Below, piece after piece: positions 21,507 to 33,044 of a stretch of DNA of 64,000 nucleotides. The DNA lies in contig OX621258.1 in assembly GCA_951640165.1 (NCBI GenBank), positions 8,145,501 through 8,209,500 on the forward strand, written 5' to 3'. Within the stretch, counting starts at the first letter, position 1, and each line of letters opens with the position of its first letter. The position numbers were made by a program, and so were the translations under genes. The notes beneath the pieces are model-generated. The model made no database searches and had not been told where the DNA came from. It saw nothing but the letters and a program-made list of their open reading frames with translations. This DNA comes from Pseudoips prasinana (Eukaryota > Arthropoda > Insecta > Lepidoptera > Nolidae).

Positions 21507-21790
21507 AGGGTTCCGTACCCAAAGGGTGAAACTTGACCCTATTACTAAGACTTTCTGTCTGTCTGTCACCAGGCTGGGTCTCATGAACCGTGATAGTTAG
21601 ACATTTGAAATTTTCACAGATGATGTACGCTATTTATTATGATGCCGCTATAACAAAAAATAAATAACAAACAAAATAAAATAAATATTTAAGGGTGCAC
21701 CCATACAACAAACGTGAATTTTTTGCTCGTTTTTATAGATAATGGTACGGAACCCTTCGTGCGCGATTCCGAATCGCACTTTGCCGGTAT
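21507..21790 (-). mobile_element. AGGGTTCC-type MITE
   Basis: AGGGTTCCGTACC at 21507 and GGTACGGAACCCT ending at 21756 are inverted repeats bounding 250 bp. Beyond it, CGTGCGCGATTCCGAATCGC matches the edge of the 17115 copy. CTGTCTGTCTGTC lies inside. Confidence 0.6.
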
Positions 21791-21889
21791 TTTTATAAAA
21801 GAGGCAATGGTTGAACTCTTTCAGGCATTCATTTTAAACTTAATTTATCTATTATTTTTTTTTTGACCTTAGCCTAGTCTTAAAAATGT

Positions 21890-22260
21890 ATTATAAGCTC
21901 CCAAGTGTGAAAAGTTTAACAAAAGAAACATACATCTGATGTTAAATTATAAAGTTCAAGCTTATACCTGTCACCACATTCCACCACAGACCCTCTCGCC
22001 AAAAGTTGAAATTTCATCCTTATCTCCTGGGTGAATGATCATCTACCACCGTGCGTTTCACAAGAAACTTTTTGCCGCGCACTACCAATCTATGCAAGCA
22101 ATTAACTGCGGAGGTATTATCGATCCGGTATGACATGGCAACCTTCATGAAGCGAGCCTATTGCTTTCTTAAAGGCCGGCAACGCACTTGCGGCTCCTCT
22201 GGTGTTGCCAGTGTCCATGAGCGGCGGAGATCCATTTGCTCCTTTGCCTTACTATTATAT
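21890..22260 (+). pseudogene. LINE D: RT C-terminal block
   Basis: The frame ending at 22278 contains LSIRYDMATFMKRAYCFLKG then RQRTCGSSGVASVHERR. This is a C-terminal signature I associate with lepidopteran non-LTR retrotransposon proteins (clade not determined). No RT palm is present. A second copy at 22990-23350 has IRYDMGTFMKRAYFFRKG. Confidence 0.65.
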
Positions 22261-22311
22261 AAAAACAATCTTATTTAAAAAACACTAACCTTTTTAGTAT
22301 AAATGCCATTG

Positions 22312-22598
22312 TCTATACGTATAATAAAATCGTAGGAAAGTAGAAACTGTACATTGATTTTTTTTTAAAGGATACTTGGAGCGTGATCTACCATCTAAGC
22401 CAAAAATATAGTTTTTAGAATCTTTGTCTGTTAATCTGTATGTATTTCCGGCCTAAACTCAAAAAGTACTGCATGGATTTACTTCAAAATTTGCATGAAT
22501 ATTACTAAGAGGTCGGGTCAACATATAGGCTACATACGGGGGAGGAGCTGTGTTAAGTTATAAAATTTAACGCGAATAAAACCGCGGGGCACAATTAT
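22312..22598 (+). mobile_element. HeliN-1
   Basis: Starts TCTATACGTATAATAAAATC; ends ACCGCGGGGCACAAT, so the terminal CTAG is mutated. The same flank (TATAAATGCCATTG) precedes the next copy. Confidence 0.75.
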
Positions 22599-22642
22599 TG
22601 TATAAAAAAAGGCTTATTTAAAAAGTAATATAAATGCAATTG

Positions 22643-22933
22643 TCTATACGTATAATAAAATCGTAGGAAAGTCAAAACTGTACATTGAATATTTATTTTA
22701 AAGGATACTTGTGGCGTGATCTACTATCTATGTCAAAAATATAGTTTTTAGAATTTTTGTCTGTATATATGTCCGGGCAAAACTCAAGAAGTATTTTTTA
22801 CTTTAAAATTTGCTTGAATATTACTAATAGGTTGGGTCAACATATAGACTACATATTATCACGCTATCACCTACGGGGGAGGAGCGGTGATTATTTATAA
22901 ATAAAACGCGTGTATAACGGCGGGGCAAGCTAG
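22643..22933 (+). mobile_element. HeliN-1
   Basis: Starts TCTATACGTATAATAAAATC after TATAAATGCAATTG and ends CGGGGCAAGCTAG, followed by T. The shared 5' flank with the preceding copy indicates a small tandem duplication rather than two independent insertions. Confidence 0.8.
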
Positions 22934-22989
22934 TTTATTACAAATTTTATTATTTGGTGTTAGACTAGACTTAATAAAGTACTGAAAAA

Positions 22990-23350
22990 CTCACAAAGTG
23001 TGAAAAGTTTTACACAAGAAGCATAGGTACAACTGATGTTAAATTATACAGTTCCAGTTTATACCTGCTGCCACGTTCCATCACAGACCCTATCGCCAAA
23101 AGTGGAAACTTCATCCTTATGGATGAATGGTCATCTACCACCGTGCGTTTAATAAGTAATTTTGCCGCGCAATGCCACTCTGTGGAATCAGTTATATTTC
23201 CAATCCGGTATGACATGGGAACCTTCATGAAGCGAGCCTATTTCTTTCGTAAAGGCCGGCAACGCGCTTGCGGCTCCTCTGGTGTTGCGGGTGTCCATGA
23301 GCGGCGGTGATCACTTACCATTAGGTGACCCACTTGTTCATTTGCATTAC
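22990..23350 (+). pseudogene. LINE D: RT C-terminal block, second copy
   Basis: Parallel to 21890-22260 and diverged from it. It ends with GATCACTTACCATTAGGTGA. The conserved GRQRACGSSGVAGVHERR reading is intact to 23310; upstream there are stops. Confidence 0.65.
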
Positions 23351-23358
23351 TATTCTTA

Positions 23359-23671
23359 TCTATACATATAATAAAATCGTAGAAAAGTCAAAACTGTACA
23401 TTGAATATTTTTTAAAAAGGTTGCTTGGGGCGTGATCTACAAACGATATCGAAGCCAAAAATATAGTTTTTAGATTTTTTGTCTGTTTTTCTATATGTAT
23501 GTCCGGGCTAAACTCAAAAAGTACTGCATGGATTTACTTCAAATTTTGCATGAATATTACAAAGAGGTCGGGTCAACATATAGGCTACATATTACCACGC
23601 TATCACCTACGGGGGAGGAGCTGTGATAATTTATAAATTTTAATGCGGATAAAACCGCGGGGCACAGCTAG
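23359..23671 (+). mobile_element. HeliN-1, best reference copy
   Basis: 313 bp. A|TC at 23358-23360; ends GCGGATAAAACCGC, GGGGCACAG, CTAG at 23668-23671, then T. It shows the 4-bp stem hairpin and 8-9-nt spacing before CTAG typical of Helitron 3' ends. Confidence 0.85.
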
Positions 23672-24197
23672 TTTTAAATAAAGTAAAAAAAAAAAACACC
23701 TTAAAGGTTTTAGTATAAATGCGATTGTAAAGAATAAGCATATTTAGACTTAAATACCAATGAGTGTTGAATTTGTATGCTTGGATCTCGTACATTTGCT
23801 TCCATTTTTGTATTTTATATTTGGAATTCAAATACGTTGGCGCAGCTACCGCCCTCTAGCGAACCCGTCGCAGTCACACGTCATATAAATCATTGGTGTA
23901 CGGTCTGCAAAATGTATTTCCGGGATTTTCCGCGGGATTTTCGCTGCGGTGACATGGTGGGTGGGTCGGTGACGTGATTTAAAGATATTAGGATCGCATT
24001 GAAATGGGAAGTTAGTAGGTTTAATTCCAAAATAATCAAATACAGAATATCTGGGTTACTGGATTAAAATTTTACTTATCCCTTTTTCTTCATTTTCATA
24101 GAAGATATCGAATAATATTGGTAATAGAATACTCTTTATTGTACGTACACCATAGAGGTACGTATTTTGAAATAAGCACATTAGAAAATCGAATGTA

Positions 24198-24332
24198 CAG
24201 ACTACAGCACATCCAGCTACCCCAATCTGTCAAATTTCTTTTATAGATTTTCAACTCTATCACAGAAGCATAAAGTTCACTTTCAATTGGGGAAATTTGA
24301 CAGATTGGGGTAGCTTGATGTGCTGGAGTCTG
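24198..24332. mobile_element. TA-flanked MITE, full length
   Basis: 135 bp. Left end CAGACTACAGCACATCCAGC, right end the complement GATGTGCTGGAGTCTG. TA dinucleotides at 24196-24197 and 24333-24334 form the target duplication, indicating a Tc1/mariner-type mobiliser. No coding capacity. Confidence 0.85.
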
Positions 24333-24359
24333 TATGTAAAATACGTACTTAAATCTTAA

Positions 24360-24420
24360 TCATACACACATGCACGCACATACACACGCACTCACACATA
24401 ACAACATAGGTACACACACT
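24360..24420. repeat. Degenerate (CA)n microsatellite
   Basis: CACACATGCACGCACATACA and similar runs. Confidence 0.7.
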
Positions 24421-24566
24421 TCGCCCTACGCTAATGTCAATTAAACTACCTTACAGTTGCATCTATACACTGACCGCGCGCAAAGTTGCTTAACCATCTC
24501 AGTCGTTTTTATAACGGCCTTTGAGCCTGCGTTTCCACTGAGGCGGAGCGGAGACGAGCTGTGCCG

Positions 24567-24643
24567 CGTTCACCAATCACATGGCTTGGAATCCACATCT
24601 CTTTTCCGCTGGTGTGGATTCCAAGCCATGTGATTGGTGAACG
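24567..24643. repeat. Perfect hairpin, 31-nt arms, 15-nt loop
   Basis: Arms 24567-24597 and 24613-24643 are exact complements. Part of a GCGTTTCCACTGAGGCGGAG-type repeat lies to the left. Confidence 0.9.
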
Positions 24644-24735
24644 ATTGTGAGTATAGATGTATGGATATATGTTTGTTACTCTTTTACGCCAATAATTCTT
24701 GAACGCGGGTGATACCGCGGGGCACAGCTATATGA
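24644..24735 (+). mobile_element. Helitron-like variant 3' end
   Basis: GTATAGATGTATGGATATATG ... GATACCGCGGGGCACAGCTA, then T. The final G of CTAG is missing. Confidence 0.5.
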
Positions 24736-25274
24736 AATAGTTATACCAGTCATTAACAAATAGTTAAATGAGAAGTAAGTTTCTATTACAGTCCAAATAA
24801 TTATAATAAATTTATGATAAGCGGAATCGCTCAAACACTGAAACCTGAACAATAAACTCTCCAACTAAAAACAAGTTTCAAAATCTATAGAAAATCAAGA
24901 CTTCAACCGTTCTATTCCTAAGGTATAGAAACTTTAAACTAAAAGTTAACAAAAGCTAAAGTTTGGAAACGCCTTTGTTCGAAGCACCAAGAAGTATTAA
25001 GTCAAAGATAGATCTTCGTGATCGTGAAGTAGGTTAGACTAAAACTTCTGGAGACATAGTATACGGGCCACAAAAGACATAAACACATCAAAAGTGTCAA
25101 TGAATTGAGTACTTTTTGTACTATTAAAAAAAATCTACAATCAATATTTCTGCTACAAATTGTGTTAATTTGTATGAACTTTCAAAAATTACAATTATAA
25201 TGTATGTAACTAAAACATAGGAGTTATAGAATGACGTCAGCCTCTGGAAGACTAGTGTTATGAACGTAGTAACG

Positions 25275-25420
25275 TTATACTGCACATGTGGCGCAGCGGC
25301 TAAGATAGTTGCCTCGCCGCTTCGTGTCGCTGGTTCGAATCCCGCGCTGGACAACTATTTGTGTGACCCATAAATAGTTGTTCTGAGTCTGGATGCATTG
25401 AGAGAGATTGTGTCCGACTA
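25275..25420 (+). mobile_element. SINE-4
   Basis: Head TGGCGCAGCGGCTAAGATAG, B box GGTTCGAATCCCGC, body CAACTATTTGTGTGACCCAT. Confidence 0.7.
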
Positions 25421-25494
25421 TTATATGTTTGTAAGTTTAAAAACTATTTAATTAACATTTATTTGTTTTGTTGTTGGCATGCGGGGCAATCAAA

Positions 25495-25550
25495 CCCGGA
25501 ACAGTAAGTGGCGAGGCGACCTTAACCACTGCGCCACACTTGCAGGCATA
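25495..25550 (-). mobile_element. SINE-4 head fragment
   Basis: AAACCCGGAACAGTAAGTGG and CCACTGCGCCACACTTGC, the complement of a SINE-4 head. Confidence 0.55.
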
Positions 25551-25614
25551 TTATAATAATAATAATTTAATTCAGAATAAAAATAATTATAATATAGTAT
25601 TTTCGTTTTGACCT

Positions 25615-26060
25615 TTCCATCATCATATCAGCCGAAAGATCACTGCTGGACAAAGGCCTCCCCCAAAGATCAATTGCCAGTCTTGCGCTTTTCGCATCCA
25701 GCAGTTTCCAGCGACCCGCACAAGATCATCGGTCCACCTTGTAGGGGGCCTGCCTACGCTGCGTCTTCCGGATCGTGGTCGCCACTCGAGAACCTTTCTG
25801 CTCCAACGGCCATCGGTTCTACGAGCAATGGTCCTCGCCCACTGCCCTTTAGTTTTGCAATTCTTCGGGCTATGTCGGTGACTTTGGTTCGCCTGCGGAT
25901 TTCTGATTCGATCTCGCAGGGAAGTTCCGAGCATAGCTGTATAGCAATAAATACATTTCATTTCATTTCATTGCTCTTTGGGTGACCTTGAGTCATCTGA
26001 TAAGGACCATAGAGAGCGACCACGTCTCTGTTCCGTAGGTCATCCCTGGCCACCTTTTTG
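25615..26060 (-). pseudogene. RTE-like LINE, C-terminal coding end
   Basis: The minus frame 25961-25623 contains MLGTSLRDRIRN, ARRTDGRWSRKVLEWRPR and VGRPPTRWTDDLVRVAGN, the last conserved region after the RT domain in RTE elements. It then runs into the CAT-repeat 3' end. It is 5'-truncated, and a CATTTCATTTCATTT run interrupts the frame near 25950. Confidence 0.8.
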
Positions 26061-26417
26061 ACCTTTACTGCTTTTGAATGGCAGGAGTGGCCCGTATGCA
26101 GTGTATCTTATCGGATTACATCGGATCTGAGGCGAAATTGCTGAAGTCATTATGGTGCTTATCTTTAAACATAAACTTCCTACCCAGCAAAGGTTATACA
26201 ACATGTAACTTAATCAAAGCACATCCTGAAAATAGTTTGTTCAGAATCGTTTACTGAATCGATTTATATCATTTTTTATTTAGGTGTTTTTTAATTCCAA
26301 AATAATTAAAACTACGGAAATTATTGTCACATTAACCCTGTACAGACAAATTAAATTGATATGGACCGTAAGTCAGAGTAATAACACTTTTAAAGTAATA
26401 ATATAATATAATATTAT
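26061..26417. other. No recognised feature
   Basis: AT-rich spacer. Confidence 0.4.
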
Positions 26418-26675
26418 TTAATATCCTGGGACATTATTCACACACGGCCATCTGATCCCAAACTAAGCAGAGCTTGTACTATGGAAACCAGATAACTGAT
26501 ATATTACATATACTATTTTTCTTTTGTAAATACATACTTATATAGATAATTTACATCCAGACACAGGACAAACAGACATGTTCATGCACACAAATATCTG
26601 TCCCGGGTGGGAATCGAACCCACGACGTGCGGCGTAAGGCAGCGTATCTACCAACCACGCCAACAGGCCCGTCAA
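26418..26675 (-). mobile_element. SINE-2, full length
   Basis: Complete with tail (CCTGGGACATTATTCACACA), B box (GGGAATCGAACCCACGAC) and head. Confidence 0.85.
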
Positions 26676-26677
26676 TA

Positions 26678-26918
26678 ATATCTGGGGACAATGTCACACA
26701 GATCATCCTAGCCCCAAACTAAGCAAAGCTTGTACTATGGGTACCAGGCGACGATACACATACTTATATAGATAGATAAATACTTATATACATAGAAAAC
26801 ATCCATGACTCGGAAACAAATATTCGTGCTCATCACACAAATATTTGCACTTACCGGGATTTTAACCCAGGACCACCAGCTTCGTAGGCAGGATCACTAC
26901 CAACTAGGCTACGGCAGT
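26678..26918 (-). mobile_element. SINE-1, full length
   Basis: Abuts the SINE-2 to its left, same orientation. Tail ATCTGGGGACAATGTCACAC to head ACTAGGCTACGGCAG (complement). Confidence 0.85.
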
Positions 26919-27266
26919 TTTATTTGTATTCATACAAATTCCATCATTCAATACAAAATAAAGAAAATCAAACTTTATTCCAAGAAACTAATTTAGTAAA
27001 TAGCAATGCATATACATGTTAAATATAAAACTCCGTGTATGTATTATGATTACAACATAATATTCTAATTGGGGTGTTTGAGGGTGTGTGTTAATTACGT
27101 TACATGTTGTATAAACAAATGTTCCTTATGCAAACATCAAATCAAATTAGTTCGAGAAACTTCTCAGCAACGCTTCGGTTGGATATTGAATAACATGAAT
27201 ATTAAACCCATAACATATGCCAACAATATGTAAAATACAGAGTATTTTAAATATTCGCATGTCGCT

Positions 27267-27310
27267 TTTTACGACACCCACGGGATGATATTCCCATGGG
27301 TGTCGTAAAA
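27267..27310. repeat. Hairpin, 19-nt arms, 6-nt loop
   Basis: Arms 27267-27285 and 27292-27310 differ at one position. The right arm continues into GGCGTCTAAGGGATACACCA, a Repeat H block. Confidence 0.85.
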
Positions 27311-27357
27311 GGCGTCTAAGGGATACACCAGGTAGATAAAAATAAATACATAATAAA

Positions 27358-27679
27358 CTAGCTGTGCCCCGCGGTTTTACTCGCGTTAAATGTTATACAT
27401 TATCACAGCTCCTCCCCCGAAGGTGATAGCGTGATATTATGTAGCCTATATGTTGACCCGACGTCTTAGTAACATTCATACAAAATTTGAAGTAAATCCA
27501 TGCAGTACTTTTTGAGTTTAGCCCGGACATACATACAGACAAACAGACACACAGACAAAAACTCTAAAAACTATATTTTTGGCTTCGATATCGATTGTAG
27601 ATCACGCCCCAAGTCACCTTTTTAAAAAAATTATCAATGTACAGTTTTGACTTTCCTACGATTTTATTATATGTATAGA
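27358..27679 (-). mobile_element. HeliN-1, complete
   Basis: CTAG at 27358-27361 preceded by A; TC end at 27678-27679 (as GA) followed by T. Confidence 0.85.
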
Positions 27680-27865
27680 TACTAGTTGTATTTTGCACAA
27701 TTTTGGAATATGTTATGTTATTCTTTCTAGGTCAAAAACACACGGTTAGTCTGTGCTACCTCGTGGGAAAGTATAAATATGCCTATTAAAGTTATTATTT
27801 GGTGTGTGCTTCGAAAACTTAACTTTACGTGCTTTGAAAACGTTACTTTTAATAATAACATTTAA

Positions 27866-28165
27866 TTCGTACCTTAATATAGACAGAACCATTCAGACAA
27901 AATAAAGTAAAATATAGCAAAAATTTAAAATTTCGATAATTAAACCTACACATGATCCTTGACAATAACTTAATTTAAGGTAGCTAAATATCGCTACTAT
28001 TATAAACTAAATCTTATTGTAAATTATTTCCTACAATCCGTGTACCTAAATATCTATATGTACTTAGAAATAATTATATATCACAACAAACATGTTCTGA
28101 CTATTTACAAGCGCTTTTTTAAAGTCTACGTGAATAAAAACCTTTTTTATTTTATTTTATTTATT
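27866..28165 (+). mobile_element. CR1-like A LINE, 5'-truncated 3' end
   Basis: From ACCTTAATATAGACAGAACC to GTGAATAAAAACC and (TTTTA)n. Confidence 0.8.
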
Positions 28166-28205
28166 TATTTTAATGGTACATAAAATAATGTATTACATAT
28201 TTATA

Positions 28206-28465
28206 ATAATAATATCCTGGAACATTATTCACACATGCCCATCTGATCTCAAACTAAGTAGAGCTTGTACTATAGAAACCAGATAGCTGATATACTACAT
28301 ATACCTACTACTTTTCTTTTGTAATATCTGTGTGTATTATATGGATAGTTATAAACAGACACAGAATAAACAGTCATGTTCATGCACACAAATATCTGTC
28401 CTGGGTGGGAATCGAACCCATGACCTGCGGCGTGAAAGACAAGCATCTACCGACCACGCCAATAT
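28206..28465 (-). mobile_element. SINE-2, full length
   Basis: Tail CCTGGAACATTATTCACACA; B box GGGAATCGAACCCATGAC. Confidence 0.8.
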
Positions 28466-28469
28466 TTGT

Positions 28470-28635
28470 ATGTATGTTTGTCCTGGTCTTGGTATCATTA
28501 TCTATATCAGTATTTATTTACAAAATAAAAGAAATATATGTAGTTTTATCAGTTATCTGGTTTCCATAGTACAAGCTCTTTTTAGTTTGTGATCAGATGG
28601 TCGTGTTTGAATAATTTCGCAGTATATTATTATTA
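28470..28635 (+). mobile_element. SINE-2, headless
   Basis: Starts in the body (GTATGTTTGTCCTGGTCTTG) directly beside the head of the minus copy, so the pair is head to head. Confidence 0.7.
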
Positions 28636-28667
28636 TTTAAAGTCTCTGTAAGTTAATTGATCCGTAA

Positions 28668-28908
28668 ATGCCTTTTACGCTGGAGGTCGTGGGTTCGATT
28701 CCCACCCGGGACAAATATTTGTGTGCATGAACATGTCTGTTTGTCCTGAGTCTGGGTGTAAATTATCTATATAAGTATGTATATACAAAAAAAATAGTAT
28801 ATGTAGTATGTCAGTTATCTGCTTGTACTATGGATAGTACAAGCTCTGCTTAGTTTGGGATCAGCTGGCCATGTGTGAATAATGTCCCATGATATTATTA
28901 TTATTATT
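28668..28908 (+). mobile_element. SINE-2
   Basis: Third SINE-2 in 700 bp. B box GGGTTCGATTCCCACC; the tail has a small inverted duplication of CTTGTACTATGGATAGTACA. Confidence 0.8.
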
Positions 28909-29022
28909 TAAAAAATAACTAATATCAATCCTTAACAATTTTAACATCGTACCGCATGTTAAAGTGCCCACCAGGAAAAATACTAGCATATTTGATCAGC
29001 CAGTAATATACCTACACTAGAT

Positions 29023-30093
29023 TTGAAAAGCAAAATATATAATTTAGCTCTTTCCGATCATGATACTGGCCAAACACTTGAATTTTATAAAAATAACACT
29101 AAATCGCAAAGGATGGAATTCTGGTATGAAACAAAAAGAGACTTTAATAAGAGTAATGTCAAAAAATTTCTACAATGCATGGCATCTTTGAATGTTAGTG
29201 AGGTGTTCGAAGAGTCAAACTGTAATAAGGCTTTCAACATATTCCACGAACTATTCTTGCTTTTTTAAAATTATGTTTTCCAGAAATACGTGTCAGGAGA
29301 AGCAATAAACCGATCAAAAATAAATGGCTTAGTAAAGGTTTAAAAATATCTTGCATTAAAAAGAGATTGTTATATTACGAATACCAACACGAAGCTATAA
29401 GCAAAACTTTCAACAAAAAGAAATATATCAATTACACTAAAATATTAAAAAAATGTATATCTAATTCACAACAAATAAACAACAACAATTTCCTTTATAA
29501 TTGCAAAAATAAATGCAAAGCGACATGGTCTATCATAAAAACTAATGTCAATAATAATATTAAAAACAATGACATTAATGAATTATTAATCCATGACAAA
29601 AAAAATTAATAATCATAATGACATATGTGACCAATTTAACAACTTTTTCATTGATCTGACTAGTAATATAAATAATTCAAATTCTAAACATGACATAAAT
29701 AACATTGACATTATAAGTACTATACATAGTTTATTTCTGACTCCTGTGAATGAGACTGACGTTATAAATATTATTAATTCTTTGCACAATACAAATTCTA
29801 CCGGACATGACGCAATAAGTACAAGAATAATAAAGTTAAGTGTCAAATTCATATCATCACCACTTAGTTACCTAATTAACCTTTTATTTGAGGAAGGCAT
29901 TTATCCAAGTCGGCTAAAGGAATCAATCATAAAGCCACTATTCAAAAAAGGCAGTCGTACTGATATGGGTAACTATAGGCCTATTACACTGATACCAATA
30001 TTTGCAAAAAATTTTGAAAAAGCAATGCATGAAAAACTAATAAAATTTTTAACAAAACACAAAATTATTATTGATAGTAGAGATTTTCTATGA
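29023..30093 (+). pseudogene. CR1-like B ORF2 part: endonuclease end and RT fingers
   Basis: The reading begins at ALSDHDTGQTLEFYKNN (the SDHxxQ motif closing the APE-type endonuclease), shifts frame near 29255-29290 in a T/A-run, and continues with NKWLSKGLKISCIKKR. After another shift near 29600 it reads IINSLHNTNSTGHDAIS, then IIKPLFKKGSRTDMGNYRPI, the RT fingers with the conserved NYRPI. Coding stops at 30091. The catalytic palm (AFD and ADD motifs) is absent. Confidence 0.75.
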
Positions 30094-30828
30094 CATAAAT
30101 GTAATTAGCATTAAGTAAATCAACTTTTTAATTGAAACAAATTGCAGCTATTACATTTTTTTAGATGTAATTATTTATAATAATTAAAAAAAATCGAATT
30201 CGAGTTTTTTTCGATTTTTTGCATTTTCTGAGAAGATTTACTATAGTAACATATATATTTTTTTTCACCATCGGAAAGTAGAGATTTCAGCGAACAGAAA
30301 ACATACCAACTTTTTGAAAAAAGCTGATATCTTGACGGGTGTGTTTTTGATTGAAAATTAGGGTGTTTTTTCGATATTAATTCAAAATAAGGTGAAAAAA
30401 TAAATAGTTTTAATCAAATAAATTACAGCGTATTTGGGACATAAAAAGGTAAGTTTTCTCCAAATTTCGTTAGAAAAGAAAAAAAATTGTAAAATATAAA
30501 AACCAAAAACTTAGTTTTGTGAATTTTTCACATTAATTTTGAGGTTATGTAAAAAAAGTGTAAATACAAAAGTTTTAGATCTTTTTATTACCTACAACTT
30601 TGCCATTTGACGTTTTTCGATAGGACATTAAGTTTTTCCGGAAATCGAGAAAATCCGTTTTTTACCCTTAAAAACTCACCCCCATCCCCTTCCCGACCTC
30701 AGGTCACCCGTAAATTATTTTTCCTTTCATTTTTATAATATTCCCCTCCTTTTATAATGGGTTTCATCCTACTATTATTTTTTTTTTGTTTTAAAAATTA
30801 TCGACCCTGGTCTACTTCGGAAACTTAG
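30094..30828. other. Unrelated segment replacing the RT palm
   Basis: About 735 bp, very AT-rich, with no match elsewhere in the window. It has homopolymer runs and a patch of CCCCCATCCCCTTCCC near 30685. An intact element should carry a similar length of palm-coding sequence here. It begins just after RDFL and ends just before RLVSSKKTALSAYHG. Confidence 0.5.
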
Positions 30829-31227
30829 ATTAGTATCTAGCAAAAAAACAGCCCTCAGCGCTTACCATGGCTATGTTTCATCGGTGCTGAGGTATGACTT
30901 AATGATATGGGGTAATTCAGTGGATGTGGAAAGAGCACTTATTGTACAAAAAAAGTGTATCAGAGCTATAAGCGGAGCTGAATATTTGGACCACTGTAAA
31001 CCTTTGTTTAAAGAATTGAACATTCTCCCACTCCCATGCCTTTATATTTTCGAAATGTGCTTATTTATTAAAAGGAATCCTGCTCGATTTCCACTACACC
31101 AAAACGTCTCCGTAAGACTAAAGAATAAACATCATGGTAAAAGATTACATTTGTATACTAGAAATGTTAATATCAATTAAAATTTTTAATAAGTTGCCAA
31201 CAGACCTTAGGATGTTACCATTGAATA
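30829..31227 (+). pseudogene. CR1-like B RT C-terminal part
   Basis: Reads LVSSKKTALSAYHGYVSSVL, DLMIWGNSVDVERALIVQKK, CIRAISGAEYLDHCKPLFKE and FNKLPTDLRMLPLNK, the thumb-to-C-terminal region of CR1/Jockey RTs. There is a frame change near 31175. Confidence 0.75.
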
Positions 31228-31231
31228 AAGG

Positions 31232-32149
31232 AGATCATTCTTTTTGCGCCCACTAGCAACGGTTGCGTATATTAATCACATCAATCTTAAAAAAATTACC
31301 GAAATTATTATAACAAATGAATTCAAACTTATAAATATATGTAACCGGAATAATGAATCATTAAAAAAAGTACTTTTTTGATATTCTGTTACGGCATCTC
31401 CGCCATTTATACAAACAAATGGCGAGGATTGCTTCCCTAATTTTCAGGAAATTAGAATTGATTTGTAGCCTTCTTACACGTGAACTGTGTAGCTCCATAA
31501 CAGTAAAATTGTCGCGATTTCATACTTATGTAAATATATATAAAACGCATGGGAAGAATAATAGCTCTCTCAACAATGGATATATGGTTATTTGAAGTGA
31601 AATAATCTTTAGCGGCGATGAGCACTATTCTTAGGATTGGTATAAAATGTTAAACTCACGTTAGGGCATATTATTTATAGTCCATTTATATACTTTTGTC
31701 ACAGATATGTACGGTTGTGAATGGGACAATCGAGGAATTATATAATGATCATTGGCAACCCTGAACACTTAACGTCACGTCACTTACATTTTCTTTCGAA
31801 TTGTGTGATTGTATTTTTCTTAGTTTCTCGTATTTCTTTGAAATATTTGTCGAAAATAGCTTCAATGCGTTCAACTCTTAGCGAACAGAACCGTTGTGTC
31901 AGTTGTGCTATACGGTTTCAACGCAATGTGCAAAGACAATTACTGTCCGAGATAGCTGTAGTTCTGCGTCAACTTGCTACCTACTATGTGGATTTCATGT
32001 ATAAATTGTCATATTTCTTAGGATTCCGGTTAGAAATCCTAAAACTAATACTACCCCATTAATCTAGAAATCAAAAGGAACAAATTGACATAGGTTTCAT
32101 TAATATACGGCAAAACTTTTGGTGGGCCCATCCGCCATAGAAAAAGATA
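31232..32149. other. Unassigned segment inside CR1-like B
   Basis: Begins abruptly after LPLNK. A 113-codon frame at 31721-32062 has no recognised domain. It may be an insertion or diverged 3' UTR. Confidence 0.35.
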
Positions 32150-32584
32150 TGGTCTCCTTTTAAACTAAAATATTTGCTTGGTTATTGGTTCATGTGTTTT
32201 TATTCTGTTAATGATTTTTTAAATTATACATTTTAACATTGTAATTTTCGTCTGTACTTTTTATTATTACTATTAATTATTTTTTTCGGTCTTAATAATT
32301 GTAAAATGTTGACATACAAGGGGAATATTATTATTAAGTTAATTCATCTCATCATGACATTGTATTTTTGTAATTTATTATTTTGTTCTAATTGACATTT
32401 TTTTATAATTTATTAATTAGTGGTGATAATTCCTGTAATAGCTTTTTTATGTATTAGTAGTTGCATGAAATATCCTTTTATTATTTCTACACCAGCAATG
32501 GTAGTATATGTGATCTAGTTTATAAATGTAAGACCTCAATGTACCATAAACTGAGAAATAAAGAATTTATTATTATTATTATTA

Positions 32585-32940
32585 AATATAAAACTATTTT
32601 TTACGCACTAGTTAAGAATTTATCGTGGAATCGACCATGTAAAGTCAGCATCGAATCCGCGTTCCAGTATCTGCAAGTAGATTCCAGATTTAACCGATTT
32701 AATTCCTTAAAAGAATGCATAGCGATATCCAAAGAACTTGTAATGGATACGCCAGGAGTAGACTCCATGGGAAAGTTTGGTACAGGCAATGGTGGCAAAT
32801 CTCAGCGAACACTAGCCAACTGCGTGGGGCATATCATAGTGCAAATATATATACGCAATATAAATATATGTATAATAAACTGAAGTAGCTATAATCCTTT
32901 ATGGGTTACTAACACTTCTAGATATTACGCTAGCTTAACT
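32585..32940. other. No recognised gene
   Basis: A 140-codon frame crosses the LINE tail and this spacer; its content matches nothing I know. Treated as non-coding. Confidence 0.35.
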
Positions 32941-32944
32941 ACTT

Positions 32945-33030
32945 TGACGATCGCCCATCTGTAGACTGACCGCGTGCCCAGGTGCTTCACCTCGCCAATA
33001 AGTTACGGATCGGTGAGTGCAAAAGGTTAG
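32945..33030 (+). repeat. Repeat I, 3' part
   Basis: GATCGCCCATCTGTAGACTG ... CTTCACCTCGCCAATAAG matches 56340-56410. Confidence 0.6.
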
Positions 33031-33044
33031 GAGCAACTCTCGAA

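Larger units (their letters stand above)
28980..32584 (+). mobile_element. CR1-like B LINE, 5'-truncated and rearranged
   Basis: An AT-rich element: endonuclease C-terminus, RT fingers, RT thumb/C-terminus and a 3' UTR (32150-32584). The UTR holds AACTGAGAAATAAAGAATTT and a (TTA)n tail. Two segments (30094-30828 and about 31232-32150) do not resemble the family and separate its parts. Confidence 0.65.

Noticed and set aside
2450..28700. Many tRNA-like segments with GGTTCGAATCC-type B boxes
   Set aside because: Each is the head of a SINE with a repeated body and (ATT)-rich tail; none has a free acceptor stem like a tRNA gene.
31721..32062. 113-codon frame as a host gene
   Set aside because: No domain, no splice context, AT-rich, located inside a disrupted LINE.
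32461..32883. 140-codon frame
   Set aside because: Crosses the 3' tail of CR1-like B including its ATT repeat, so the frame is fortuitous.
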